Positions 26,433-34,634 of a stretch of 64,000 bases of DNA are shown piece by piece. How positions within the stretch are numbered: position 1 is the first letter of the stretch; each line of letters starts with the position of its first letter. Origin of the DNA: Lactococcus lactis (GTDB lineage Bacteria; Bacillota; Bacilli; Lactobacillales; Streptococcaceae); assembly GCF_029023865.1 (NCBI RefSeq), contig NZ_CP118969.1, positions 2,232,001-2,296,000 on the forward strand, given 5' to 3'. Below the pieces are notes generated by a model. The model did not search any database and was not told the origin of the DNA. It saw only the letters and a program-made list of their open reading frames with translations. The position numbers were made by a program, and so were the translations under genes.

Positions 26433-28416
26433 CTATTCTCCTTTCAAACTATTTATTTGTCCATTTTCAAAATTCTTCATTTGAACAAGTAGGATAATGA
26501 GCGAAATAAACCACAAAGCACTTACAACAAAAAGAGAATATAAAAACTCATTGCTGATTATTGTCAATGTTGGTAATAAAATCAAAAGTAATCCCAACTC
26601 TACAAAAATGAACCGACAATGAATTCTCAAGTTGGGCATTCCAGAAATAAATTTTATTACGATTGTTCTTCTGAAATGAGTAAAGTAAAGGACATGGAGT
26701 AAAATATAGAAAAAGCTAATGACAATAATCGTTATAATGGCTGATATGATTGCCATACTTAAACTCTCTTTTACAAGATTTGTCTGTGCTTCATACTGTC
26801 CATAGGCATTAACTAAATAATGAACCTTATCGTATAGTCCCAACTCTTTCAGCCTATTAAGCGTTTGTTCTTTACCTTTCACAAAAAAGTAATCATTATC
26901 CCCTGCCCATGATATGCCCGTTTCTTCTCCTGATGATTGCGGTGTTATCACAACAATAATTGGGTCAGAGATTTCTTGTTGCGTTGTCATTTTCTCATAA
27001 GCCACATTGTAAATAAAACGTTTTTCGCCATTTGGTACTTCTTCAACGTATTTCGCCTTCATCTTGGTCTCTTTTTTGCCATTTTGTGTTGTTTCCGTCA
27101 ATAGTTTGTCGTACTGAGCAATCAATTTTTGACGATTTTTCATTTGATTTTTTGGTATCAGGAGTCCATATTCTCCAAGTTTGAGATTAGAAAAGTCTTC
27201 TTTAACATTTATATGTTGTGCTTTCAGATAACTTGGTGTGACAATGAGTTGTTCGTCGCTACTTTCTTCTGGTCCATCAAACAAATTATGTCTAACGAAT
27301 ATCGCATCATCTTTCGTTACTTCAATATTATAAAAGTTCCACCATGCTTCTACTTCCTGAGAGCTAACCTTAAGATTTGGTGCACCAGAAATCGTGTCAT
27401 AATCTTTTTGTTGCTTCCATTTGTCTAAATCAGCGTCCTGTTTTTTTAATTCGATTTGATTATAGTGAATTCCTGATAGGCTTGTGACAAGGACAATACT
27501 CACAACAAATTGCATCAAAACCACAAGAACCATCAAAACTGTTGTCGGCAATTTTCCTTTAATAAGTGAATTGAGTTGACTCCGAGAGAGGATAAGCATG
27601 ATTATTGCACTTACTAAGCATGACAGTAGCACAAATATCAAAGAAGAAAAGAGGATAGAAAATAAAGCAAAAATGTGAAGCGACAGGTTGCTTAGACCAG
27701 TTATGAGCAAGTAACTAGAAGTCCCTATCATAGCAATAATCGTCAAAATTGAGATAAACTTTATATCACGAATACTATCTGAAAATACAGTATTCAACAA
27801 GGTCTTTCCAGACAAAAGCTCTATTCCTGATTTTCGTAACTCTGAGATTCTTACAAAAATAGCTAAACCGACAAAAGCCAGAAAGATACTTATCAATAAG
27901 GTTACAGCCTGTGGATTACCATAGATATTATAGTACTCTCCTAAGATTGTCAATCGCTGAACAGGTACAGCTATCACGTGAAATTTATTGCTCAAGTAAT
28001 TGCTCAGTTCCTCAGAACTCGTATGACCTGTCATGATATGGTAGGTCGCTCCCATTCCCAGTAAATCATTTTCAGCTCGATTAGCTTTAGGAAATAAACG
28101 CATATTACTCGCAAGCTTCCCATCTCCAAAAGTCATATAGCTCGGCTTAAAACTCCCGTTTCCCTCAGGTCTAACAACTGTAGAAACAATGAATGACTGA
28201 TGACTCATTGCATAGTTATCTAACGTCGCAACAACCTGCTCATTCTTCGGAATCTGCGTTGACTTTTGATTGATGTTATTCATGACAAGAGCCCCCTTGC
28301 GGAAGGCGGTCTGCAATAATATCTTGACTTTTATTCTCAATACTTATAGCATAAAAGGCTGTGACTAACACAATAGCCACAGTCAGAAAAACATACTTTA
28401 GTTTTTTCATCTGCAT
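26433..28416 (-). pseudogene. Bacteriocin-associated 7-TM membrane protein, frameshifted
   Basis: This is the large membrane protein of lactococcin-972 loci, normally about 650 residues with one N-terminal and six or more further membrane segments. The first part (28276-28416, 46 codons, beginning MQMKKLKYVFLTVAIVLVTA) holds the first membrane helix. It shifts out of frame at a run of five G's (plus-strand C's 28292-28296) and stops at 28276. The body (from 28340 in frame, likely ATG 28283) continues to 26433. Removing one G restores PQGALVMNNI. The first gene's stop overlaps the ATG at 28283, which has AAGGGGG eight bases upstream, so the body might be translated by reinitiation without its first helix. 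The start is four bases after the precursor gene. Confidence 0.8.
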
Positions 28417-28419
28417 TTA

Positions 28420-28746
28420 TTACCAACTTCTAGTGCCTACCCAGCCATTGCTGTGATAGAAAGTTGCAGGTTCTGCCCAACGCGTATTTAACCATGCATA
28501 GGCCTGTTGATTCGCATGAACACTGACAACTCTACCTCCATATTTATCCCCGTAAGTTACTTCAGCCCAATGGTTCCCATAGCTGTTCCAGTAGGCAGCG
28601 TAAGCTCCCATACCATACTTTTTGTCATTTGTTGAGCCTTGAGAATAAGTTGAACGATTAATAGCGAATACAGGGCTTACTTGAAGGAGCGTTCCGCCGA
28701 GAGTCGCAAGGATAAGTGTTGAAACAAGTAATTTTTTAGTTTGCAT
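28420..28746 (-). CDS. Lactococcin-972-like bacteriocin precursor
   Basis: The 108-residue precursor has a classic Sec signal peptide (KK at positions 4-5, hydrophobic core, cleavage predicted after VFA at residue 28) and an 80-residue mature part rich in Gly, Tyr and Trp that ends in YHSNGWVGTRSW. The composition, lack of cysteines and downstream ABC genes match the lactococcin 972 family. Lactococcin 972 blocks septum formation by binding lipid II in closely related lactococci. The ribosome binding site GAAAGGAAG is good. The sequence differs enough from what I recall of Lcn972 that it should be treated as a homologue. Confidence 0.88.
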   Translation of the reverse strand: MQTKKLLVSTLILATLGGTLLQVSPVFAINRSTYSQGSTNDKKYGMGAYAAYWNSYGNHWAEVTYGDKYGGRVVSVHANQQAYAWLNTRWAEPATFYHSNGWVGTRSW

Positions 28747-29045
28747 TTTTCTACTTCCTTTCTAAAAATTTTTAATCTTTTGTAGAACTTTTTAAAAATT
28801 CTACTACAACAAAATTTTTAGTACCTCCTTTCCTCACTTTGAGGGTGTACAAGCCTCTGGTCGAATTCGTTTGTTTAACATTTTTAAGTTGATGTTAAAT
28901 TTCTATATTTCGATTGTAAACCTTTTCATTTTTGCTTACAATCTTTTTTTGCATAATTTCATCATTTTTGTGACGAAATCGCATTTTCTGTGATGAAATT
29001 GAGTTTTTATCAGGTAAAAACAAAAATCACCCTAAAAAAGAGTGA
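28747..29045 (-). promoter_or_regulatory. Bacteriocin upstream region with nested inverted and direct repeats
   Basis: Three inverted repeats lie here: TTTAACAT/ATGTTAAA (28874-28899), GATTGTAA/TTACAATC (28912-28943) and ATTTCATCA/TGATGAAAT (28956-28999). TGACGAAATCG (28971) and TGATGAAATTG (28991) are also direct repeats 20 bases apart, a spacing used by LytTR regulators, whose gene is next door. A strong AAGGAGG (28824-28830) is not followed by a gene. The terminator of the regulator gene (AATCAC/GTGATT, 29024-29050) forms the right edge. Confidence 0.55.
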
Positions 29046-29774
29046 TTATTTTATTCGTTTTGAATGTTTTTTGAGTTCTTTTAACTCTTTTTTGCAAACC
29101 GCCGGTGCTTTGACTTTTTTCAAGCTTTGTTTGAAACATAGCGTCAATCCGTCTTCTTCAATTCGACGAATTTTATTTGTATCAACAAGTAAACCGCGTC
29201 CAAGTGCAAGTAAATTGGGAATTTTCTTTTTTACATCAGAAATCGTACCACGAACTAAACATTCATTATCTTTTGTGATGGCTCTAAGATAATTTCGATG
29301 TGTTTTGTCCGCTTCAATATATAAAAGAGAATCTATCGAAATTGGATAACCACTGATTTCGACAATAGTTAGCTCATTTGTAAAACAGTAGAGCAACACT
29401 TTCTTAATCATTTCTCTAACTTCAGTATCAGAGTCACTGGCCACAGTCATTTGAGTCCATAACGGAGAGGTAGTAAAGTTCAATAATTCATCTTTTAAGT
29501 CAGGATTATCAGTATAGATAAGAAAAAATGCCTTACTTTCTAACTTCTGTATTTTTTTCAGTATTTCGAACTCTTCTTTTTGTGCAATTTTTATAAAACA
29601 AGTCTTAACTTCATTAAGGTAAATTTGAAGAAATTTATAGACATGCTGATGATTATAGAATACCATTGTTGCATCGATCTCGTCTTTTATCCCAAGTTCT
29701 TTTTCATTTTCAAGAACAAATCGCTCCAAGCGATTTACTGCATAAAAGTCCGCATCAATCAAAATTCTATTCAT
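29046..29774 (-). CDS. LytTR-domain transcription regulator
   Basis: The 242-residue protein has an N-terminal response-regulator-like half (about residues 1-120) and a C-terminal LytTR DNA-binding domain (about 135-230: IDSLLYIEADKTHRNYLRAI, IPNLLALGRGLLVDTNKI, LCFKQSLKKVKAP). The receiver half begins ILIDADFYAVNRLERFV, but the usual phosphorylated Asp site is not obvious, and no histidine kinase gene is adjacent. LytTR proteins control bacteriocin and quorum genes in Gram-positives. It is just upstream of the bacteriocin precursor, on the same strand, with GAGGGT before its ATG. Confidence 0.8.
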   Translation of the reverse strand: MNRILIDADFYAVNRLERFVLENEKELGIKDEIDATMVFYNHQHVYKFLQIYLNEVKTCFIKIAQKEEFEILKKIQKLESKAFFLIYTDNPDLKDELLNFTTSPLWTQMTVASDSDTEVREMIKKVLLYCFTNELTIVEISGYPISIDSLLYIEADKTHRNYLRAITKDNECLVRGTISDVKKKIPNLLALGRGLLVDTNKIRRIEEDGLTLCFKQSLKKVKAPAVCKKELKELKKHSKRIK

Positions 29775-29930
29775 TTTTTACCCTCAACAAGTAAATTTTA
29801 ACTATAATCTTATTCCAAAAGTATCATTACCATTAAATATCTTTTTAGTTACGTTTTCAAATTATATTGTATTATACCATTTTATAAGCAAATTCTGCGC
29901 TATTCACTCTCTTTTACATATAGCTTGGAC

Positions 29931-29959
29931 TTGAAAGCCTTTATCAAATACGGTAAAAT
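29931..29959 (+). promoter_or_regulatory. Promoter giving a leaderless yqgQ-glcK message
   Basis: TTGAAA (29931-29936), 17-base spacer and TAAAAT (29954-29959), then six bases to the ATG. No ribosome binding site fits in the gap. Confidence 0.7.
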
Positions 29960-29965
29960 GTAGTA

Positions 29966-30187
29966 ATGAAAACTCTCTATGACGTGCAAGAAATGCTGAA
30001 AAAATATGGATACATCAATCTTTTTCCAGATCGTTTGGATGCGATTGCTTTTATGCAAATTGAATTAGGAAAAATGCTTGAATCAGGAATATTTCAAAAA
30101 AGCGACCATGACTATTTGACTGCTCGCTTGATTTTAGCACGTGAAGAGAGAATTGAAAAGAAAAAATCTACGACCAATAAAAAATGA
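29966..30187 (+). CDS. yqgQ: YqgQ family protein
   Basis: The 73-residue product (MKTLYDVQEMLKKYGYINLFPDRLDAI) is a typical YqgQ/DUF910 protein, a small three-helix bundle suggested to bind single-stranded nucleic acid. It precedes the glucokinase gene in many Firmicutes, as here. The promoter -10 box ends six bases before the ATG and there is no ribosome binding site, so the message is probably leaderless. Its stop codon overlaps a spurious ATG of the next frame. Confidence 0.85.
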   Translation: MKTLYDVQEMLKKYGYINLFPDRLDAIAFMQIELGKMLESGIFQKSDHDYLTARLILAREERIEKKKSTTNKK

Positions 30188-30219
30188 TTCTTTTTTATTG
30201 TCAGATTGGAGAAAAAAAC

Positions 30220-31191
30220 ATGACTGCAAGTAAAATTATCGGTATCGACCTTGGTGGAACTTCAATTAAATTTGGAATTTTGACACTCGATGGTGAGGTT
30301 CAAGATAAATGGTCTATCCCGACAAATATTTTAGAAGATGGAAAACATATCGTTCCTGATATTATTGAATCAATCAACCACCGTTTAAGCCTTTATAACT
30401 TGGACAAATCTGAATTTCTTGGAATTGGAATGGGAACACCGGGTTCAGTAAATATTTCTGAAAGTACTGTCAAAGCTGCTTTTAACTTGAACTGGTCAGA
30501 TACTCAAGAAGTAGGTAAACCAATCTCTGAAGGTGTTGGTCTTCCTTTCATTTTGGATAACGATGCTAATGTTGCTGCTCTTGGTGAACGTTGGGTAGGG
30601 GCAGGTGAAAACAATCCTGATGTTGTTTTCATTACTCTTGGAACTGGTGTTGGTGGCGGAATTATCGCTTCAGGTGAGCTCGTTCATGGTGTTGCCGGAG
30701 CTGGTGGCGAAATTGGCCACATTTGTGTTGACCCTGATGGTTTTGAATGTACTTGTGGAAATCGCGGTTGCTTGGAAACAGTAACTTCTGCAACAGGTAT
30801 CGTTCGTTTAGCTCGTAAATTCGCTGAAGAATACGAAGGTGATTCTACTATTAAAGCAGCTATTGACAATGGTGATGAAGTGACTTCTAAAGACATCTTC
30901 TTTGCAGCTCAAGAAGGAGATCACTTCAGCTTATCCGTTGTTGATAAATTTGCTTATTATCTCGGTTTTGCTTGTGCAAACCTTGGTTCTACTTTGAACC
31001 CTGCTTCAATCGTCATCGGTGGTGGTGTTTCTGCTGCTGGAGAATTCTTACGTGAAAAAGTTGAAAAATATTTCACTAAATATGCCTTTTCAACTGTTCG
31101 TAACTCAAGTAAAATCAAACTTGCTGTCCTTGGAAATGACGCTGGAATTATCGGTGCCGCAAGTCTTGCTCTTAAATTTAAAGGAGAATAA
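30220..31191 (+). CDS. glcK: Glucokinase (ROK family)
   Basis: I start at 30220, with TTGGAGAAAAAAAC upstream, rather than at 30184. The 323-residue enzyme has the ROK nucleotide-binding motif IGIDLGGTSIKFG, the catalytic region FILDNDANVAALGERWVGAGE, and the zinc-binding CTCGNRGCLE. It phosphorylates glucose taken up by non-PTS permeases or released from disaccharides. It is the second gene of the yqgQ-glcK-rhodanese cluster, which is conserved in streptococci and lactococci. Confidence 0.94.
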   Translation: MTASKIIGIDLGGTSIKFGILTLDGEVQDKWSIPTNILEDGKHIVPDIIESINHRLSLYNLDKSEFLGIGMGTPGSVNISESTVKAAFNLNWSDTQEVGKPISEGVGLPFILDNDANVAALGERWVGAGENNPDVVFITLGTGVGGGIIASGELVHGVAGAGGEIGHICVDPDGFECTCGNRGCLETVTSATGIVRLARKFAEEYEGDSTIKAAIDNGDEVTSKDIFFAAQEGDHFSLSVVDKFAYYLGFACANLGSTLNPASIVIGGGVSAAGEFLREKVEKYFTKYAFSTVRNSSKIKLAVLGNDAGIIGAASLALKFKGE

Positions 31192-31193
31192 TT

Positions 31194-31580
31194 TTGGTTA
31201 TTATTATCATTGATATCATTCTTGTTTTAGTAATTATCGGAATGTTTGTCTATCCTCGTTGGAATCTTCGTCGTAATGCTAAACTTGTTGAAGAAGCTGA
31301 GTTTGCTCGTTTAATGCCTACTTCTCAATTAATTGATATTCGTGAAGCAAAAGATTTTCGTATTAAACATATTCTTGGTGCACGTAATCTTCCTGCTGGA
31401 CAAATTGACCAAAGTTTAAATGCCTTAAGTAAACATAAACCTGTACTCATTTATGAAAATGGTCGTCCTGTTGGCGGAGCAAAAGTTGCTAAAAAACTAA
31501 AAAAAGCTGGCATTCCTGAAGTTTATATCCTTAAAAGTGGTTTGAATTCTTGGAATGGTAAAACTAAATCTGGTATCTAA
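31194..31580 (+). CDS. Membrane-anchored rhodanese-like protein lacking the catalytic Cys
   Basis: It begins with a TTG codon at 31194, preceded by AAAGGAGAATAATT, and starts two bases after glcK. The first 20 residues form a membrane anchor. The rest is a rhodanese fold (LIDIREAKDFRIKHILGARNLPAGQI ... VYILKSGLNSWNGKT). The active-site loop, normally C-x-x-G-x-R, reads YENGRPVG, so the catalytic Cys is replaced and sulfur transfer is unlikely. Similar non-catalytic versions accompany glcK in related genera. Confidence 0.82.
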   Translation: MVIIIIDIILVLVIIGMFVYPRWNLRRNAKLVEEAEFARLMPTSQLIDIREAKDFRIKHILGARNLPAGQIDQSLNALSKHKPVLIYENGRPVGGAKVAKKLKKAGIPEVYILKSGLNSWNGKTKSGI

Positions 31581-31612
31581 TTACTAATCGTCTTAGTAGT
31601 AAATTTCAAATA

Positions 31613-31649
31613 AAAAAACTCTCTATCATTAACTGACAGAGAGTTTTTT
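31613..31649. terminator. Bidirectional terminator between the glcK cluster and dps
   Basis: Arms AAAAAACTCTCT and AGAGAGTTTTTT. The loop side contains an ACTGACAG octamer. It serves both convergent transcripts. Confidence 0.85.
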
Positions 31650-31662
31650 ATTTATAAAGTAA

Positions 31663-32109
31663 TTAACCTACTTCAGCTTCAATCATCCAAAGTGTTTTTT
31701 CAATATCTCCAAGAGCAGTCGTATATAAGTCAACTGTCACATCATCACCATCATCACCAGCAATTTTAATGCCATCTTTGAAGAGTTGAGTCAAATATTT
31801 GTAAGCAACAATCAATTCTTTCACACGTTCTGAATTAGATTTTCCCCAAACGGCGGGAGTCATTTCAATTTTAGAATTTTTATCAAATTCTGCTAAAGTT
31901 GAAACTGGAGAACCACCAATAGTGATTAGACGTTCTGCAAATTCGTCCAAATGTTCATCCAATTGATCTTTCAATTCATCCATTTTTGGGTGTAGGTAAA
32001 GAAAACCCGGACCACGCAAATACCAGTGGATTTGATGAACAAGTGCTGATGCTTTTGATAAATCAGCAACTGTTTGATTTAAAACTTCTTGTGTGTGTTC
32101 ATTTGACAT
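31663..32109 (-). CDS. dps: Dps/ferritin-like DNA-protection protein
   Basis: The 148-residue protein matches Dps: LVHQIHWYLRGPGFLYLHPKMDELKDQLDEHLDEFAERL contributes the inter-subunit ferroxidase ligands (H28 and the following Asp/Glu set). The usual long DNA-binding N-tail is short here. Dps forms 12-mers that oxidise and store iron with peroxide, protecting DNA. TGGAGGTTAGTT precedes the ATG. It is a single-gene transcript ending at the shared hairpin. Confidence 0.93.
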   Translation of the reverse strand: MSNEHTQEVLNQTVADLSKASALVHQIHWYLRGPGFLYLHPKMDELKDQLDEHLDEFAERLITIGGSPVSTLAEFDKNSKIEMTPAVWGKSNSERVKELIVAYKYLTQLFKDGIKIAGDDGDDVTVDLYTTALGDIEKTLWMIEAEVG

Positions 32110-32242
32110 AACTAACCTCCATTTTTTAAATATTAAATGTCATAAAGAAACTTAATATTAACTTTTCTATAAATATATTATAAACCAATGAGATTTTTTT
32201 CTCAAATGATTTACTTATTTTCTTTTTTCGCTATATTTAAAG

Positions 32243-32270
32243 TTACAATTCTTCATTTATTTCGTATAGA
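32243..32270 (+). promoter_or_regulatory. Candidate promoter of comC
   Basis: TTACAA (32243-32248), 16-base spacer and TATAGA (32265-32270), then only five bases to the ATG. I do not see a clear ComX-type box. Confidence 0.45.
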
Positions 32271-32275
32271 TTAGT

Positions 32276-32941
32276 ATGGACATTTTATTTATATTTGTAA
32301 TTGGAAGTATTTTTGGCTCCTTTTTTGGCTTAATAGTTGACCGTATTCCACTAAGAAAATCAATTATTTTTGGACGCTCACATTGTGATTCTTGTCAGCA
32401 ACTTTTAGCCTATCGTGATCTAATTCCTATTTTTTCTCAAATAAGCTCTGGCTCACATTGCCGTTATTGTAAAAGTGAAATTCCATATTTATATGTTTTT
32501 TTGGAGTTCTCATCAGCTTTAATTTTTGTTTTAGCTTGGGTAAATTATCTTAAACCTAGTCAATTTTTACTGATTATTCTTTCACTAATTTTATCTGCTT
32601 TTGATTATCGTCAGCACAGTTTTCCTTTTGTTATCTGGTTTATTTTTGCACTCAGTTTTATTTTAATATTTCCTCTTTCTCCCCTTTTCTATTTTTGGCT
32701 TATTTTAGCCGTCTTAGCTGAAAAATTCAATTTAAGAGTTGGCAGCGGTGATTTTTTATGGTTTTTTACCGCTTCATTTTCTCTAACTTTCTTAAACGAA
32801 ATGCTGCTCCTTCAAATCGCTTGTTCACTTGGTATCATTTATTATCTAATCACAAAAAAACGAGTTGAAATTGCCTTCATCCCGTTTCTAACTATTGCAT
32901 ATCTAATGTTGCTTTTTGGGCACCAAATTCTGTCACCGTAA
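32276..32941 (+). CDS. comC: Prepilin peptidase (type IV leader peptidase, late competence)
   Basis: The 221-residue membrane protein has the PilD/ComC layout: an N-terminal helix with [16 protein letters not shown], a cytoplasmic zinc-binding loop with two C-x-x-C pairs (HCDSCQ and HCRYCK), then membrane helices carrying the catalytic Asp pair in [12 protein letters not shown] and GSGDFLW. It cleaves and N-methylates prepilin-like ComG proteins of the DNA-uptake pilus. All key residues are present, so the gene looks functional. It overlaps the convergent dinB gene by 50 bases. The start has no ribosome binding site and sits five bases from a -10-like box. Confidence 0.92.
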   Translation: MDILFIFVIGSIFGSFFGLIVDRIPLRKSIIFGRSHCDSCQQLLAYRDLIPIFSQISSGSHCRYCKSEIPYLYVFLEFSSALIFVLAWVNYLKPSQFLLIILSLILSAFDYRQHSFPFVIWFIFALSFILIFPLSPLFYFWLILAVLAEKFNLRVGSGDFLWFFTASFSLTFLNEMLLLQIACSLGIIYYLITKKRVEIAFIPFLTIAYLMLLFGHQILSP

Positions 32942-33986
32942 CCCCTAAAAGCCTTACTCCTAAACTTTCATCATATTCAAGCTCTTCAAATATCTCTTGT
33001 GCTACTTCTGCAATTTCTTCGGGACTTTCTAACTTTTCTGCTAAAGATTTTCTTTTTGTCAATGTTGTAAAATCAGAATATCTCAATTTTAAAATGACAA
33101 TACTTCCTTTTAATTGATGACTCTTTAATGAGTCGGAAACTTTGCCAGAAATTTTACTCAACTCTGCTTTAATATCATCCGGAAGATATAATAGTTTACC
33201 ATAAGTTCGTTCTTTTCCAACTGACTTTCGCTCACGATAATTTTTGACTTTCGAGTTATGTATTCCATTGGCCTTTTGATAAAGCTCCCAACCATAAACT
33301 CCGAATCTTTCAGCTAAATCAACTGGGTCTGCTTTTTGTAAATCTCCCCCATTAAAGAAACCTAGTGCGTGCAATTTAGGAACTGTCGCTTTTCCAACAC
33401 CATGAAATTTTTCCACCGGTAATTTTGCTAAAAATTCTAATGCTTCTTCTGGCATAATTAAGGTTAAGCCATGGGGCTTTTCATAATCAGATGCAATTTT
33501 CGCTAAAAATTTATTATAAGAAACTCCTGCAGAACATGTTAAACCTAACTCAACAAATATATCATGCTGAATCAACTTAGCAATTTTAATTGCTGATTGA
33601 GCACCGATTTTATTTTCTGTTACATCTAAATAGGCCTCATCAATTGAAGCTGCTTCAATATCATCGGTATAACGTTTAAAGATTTCACGAACTTGTTTAC
33701 TTACTTTTGTGTATTTTTCATAGTTTCCTGAAATAAAAATAGCTTGTGGGCAAAGATCATAAGCTTCTTTAGCACTCATTGCCGAATGTATTCCAAAAGC
33801 ACGCGCTTCATAAGAACAAGTTGAAACCACGCCACGTCCACCTGTCTGTAATGGATTTCTGGCAATAACAACCGGCTTACCTTTTAAACTCGGATTATCA
33901 CGCACTACAACAGAAGCAAAAAAGGCATCCATATCAATATGAATGATTTTTCGCGAAGTGTCATTGATGAGTGGGAAAGTTAACAT
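32892..33986 (-). CDS. dinB: DNA polymerase IV
   Basis: I use the ATG at 33986 ([26 protein letters not shown]). The enzyme has the Y-family catalytic motifs DMDAFFASV and ASIDEAYLD, the helix-hairpin-helix segment [16 protein letters not shown] and the little-finger domain, and is about 364 residues long. It performs error-prone translesion synthesis. A promoter (TTGAGT-17-TATAAT, 33993-34021) ends six bases before the ATG and no ribosome binding site exists, so it is probably leaderless. It overlaps comC tail-to-tail. Confidence 0.94.
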   Translation of the reverse strand: MLTFPLINDTSRKIIHIDMDAFFASVVVRDNPSLKGKPVVIARNPLQTGGRGVVSTCSYEARAFGIHSAMSAKEAYDLCPQAIFISGNYEKYTKVSKQVREIFKRYTDDIEAASIDEAYLDVTENKIGAQSAIKIAKLIQHDIFVELGLTCSAGVSYNKFLAKIASDYEKPHGLTLIMPEEALEFLAKLPVEKFHGVGKATVPKLHALGFFNGGDLQKADPVDLAERFGVYGWELYQKANGIHNSKVKNYRERKSVGKERTYGKLLYLPDDIKAELSKISGKVSDSLKSHQLKGSIVILKLRYSDFTTLTKRKSLAEKLESPEEIAEVAQEIFEELEYDESLGVRLLGVTVTEFGAQKATLDMQ

Positions 33987-33992
33987 ATTGCT

Positions 33993-34021
33993 ATTATACA
34001 AGAATTAGTTTTCAGACTCAA
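33993..34021 (-). promoter_or_regulatory. Promoter giving a leaderless dinB message
   Basis: Leftward TTGAGT (34016-34021), 17-base spacer and TATAAT (33993-33998), then six bases to the ATG at 33986. Confidence 0.75.
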
Positions 34022-34033
34022 TAGATTGATTAC

Positions 34034-34061
34034 AAAAAAACTCTTAACAAGTAAGAGTTTT
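34034..34061 (-). terminator. Terminator after the YbaK-type gene
   Basis: Arms AAAACTCTTA and TAAGAGTTTT around ACAAG, followed leftwards by seven T's in total. Confidence 0.8.
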
Positions 34062-34064
34062 AAT

Positions 34065-34556
34065 TTATAAATCAATAATTTGATATTCATAACCCTGCGA
34101 CTTAAAAATTGTAAAACAAGCATCCATCGCAAAGAAAATAGTTTTGGTATTATCATTAGGATGAAAAGTTTGAATTTGATAGTCATCTAGCATTTGTTGG
34201 TCAAAATAAATATGCATATTATTATAATGTTTACCAACAAGTCCAAAAAGAGAAACAATTCCGGAGTTTAATCCAAGCATATCTTCTAGTCGTTCTTCCG
34301 AGACAAAGTGAAGTCTCTTCACTCCAATAATTTCTCCCAAGCGATTCATATCAACCTGTTTAGCATCATCCATAATTATCATATAGAACTGGGTAGACTT
34401 TTTATTGGCTAAGATTAAAGTTTTGGAACGACAACCTTCATAATCTTTAATGTAGTTATCCGACTCCTCAGTTGAATGACTTGCTGGATGTTCTACTATA
34501 TTATAAGGAATTTCAAGCTCAGCTAATAATTCCTTAACTTCTGAAAAAGTTCTCAT
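34065..34556 (-). CDS. YbaK/ProX-type aminoacyl-tRNA editing protein
   Basis: I start at the ATG at 34556, with AAAGGAGAGAATTG upstream. The 163-residue protein matches free-standing prolyl-tRNA editing domains (PrdX/ProXp type): IPYNIVEHPASHSTEES, CRSKTLILANKKSTQFYMIIM, and the conserved GLNSGIVSLFGL. The family hydrolyses mischarged Ala- or Cys-tRNA(Pro). It lies at the end of the arginine deiminase region but has no clear link to it. It is a single-gene unit with its own terminator. Confidence 0.88.
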   Translation of the reverse strand: MRTFSEVKELLAELEIPYNIVEHPASHSTEESDNYIKDYEGCRSKTLILANKKSTQFYMIIMDDAKQVDMNRLGEIIGVKRLHFVSEERLEDMLGLNSGIVSLFGLVGKHYNNMHIYFDQQMLDDYQIQTFHPNDNTKTIFFAMDACFTIFKSQGYEYQIIDL

Positions 34557-34634
34557 CAATTCTCTCCTTTATTCACTTTTAGAAAAATACCGATAAAATT
34601 AATTTATATAAGACAACTTATTTTTATATTTTGT

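Noticed and set aside
28955-29001. Reading the TGAYGAAATYG repeats as a miniature CRISPR or iteron array
   Set aside because: Only two direct copies plus one inverted copy, which suits a regulator site better.
31582-31598. TACTAA/TTAGTA inverted repeat after the rhodanese gene
   Set aside because: Short AT-rich arms without a T-run; the proper terminator lies 15 bases further on.
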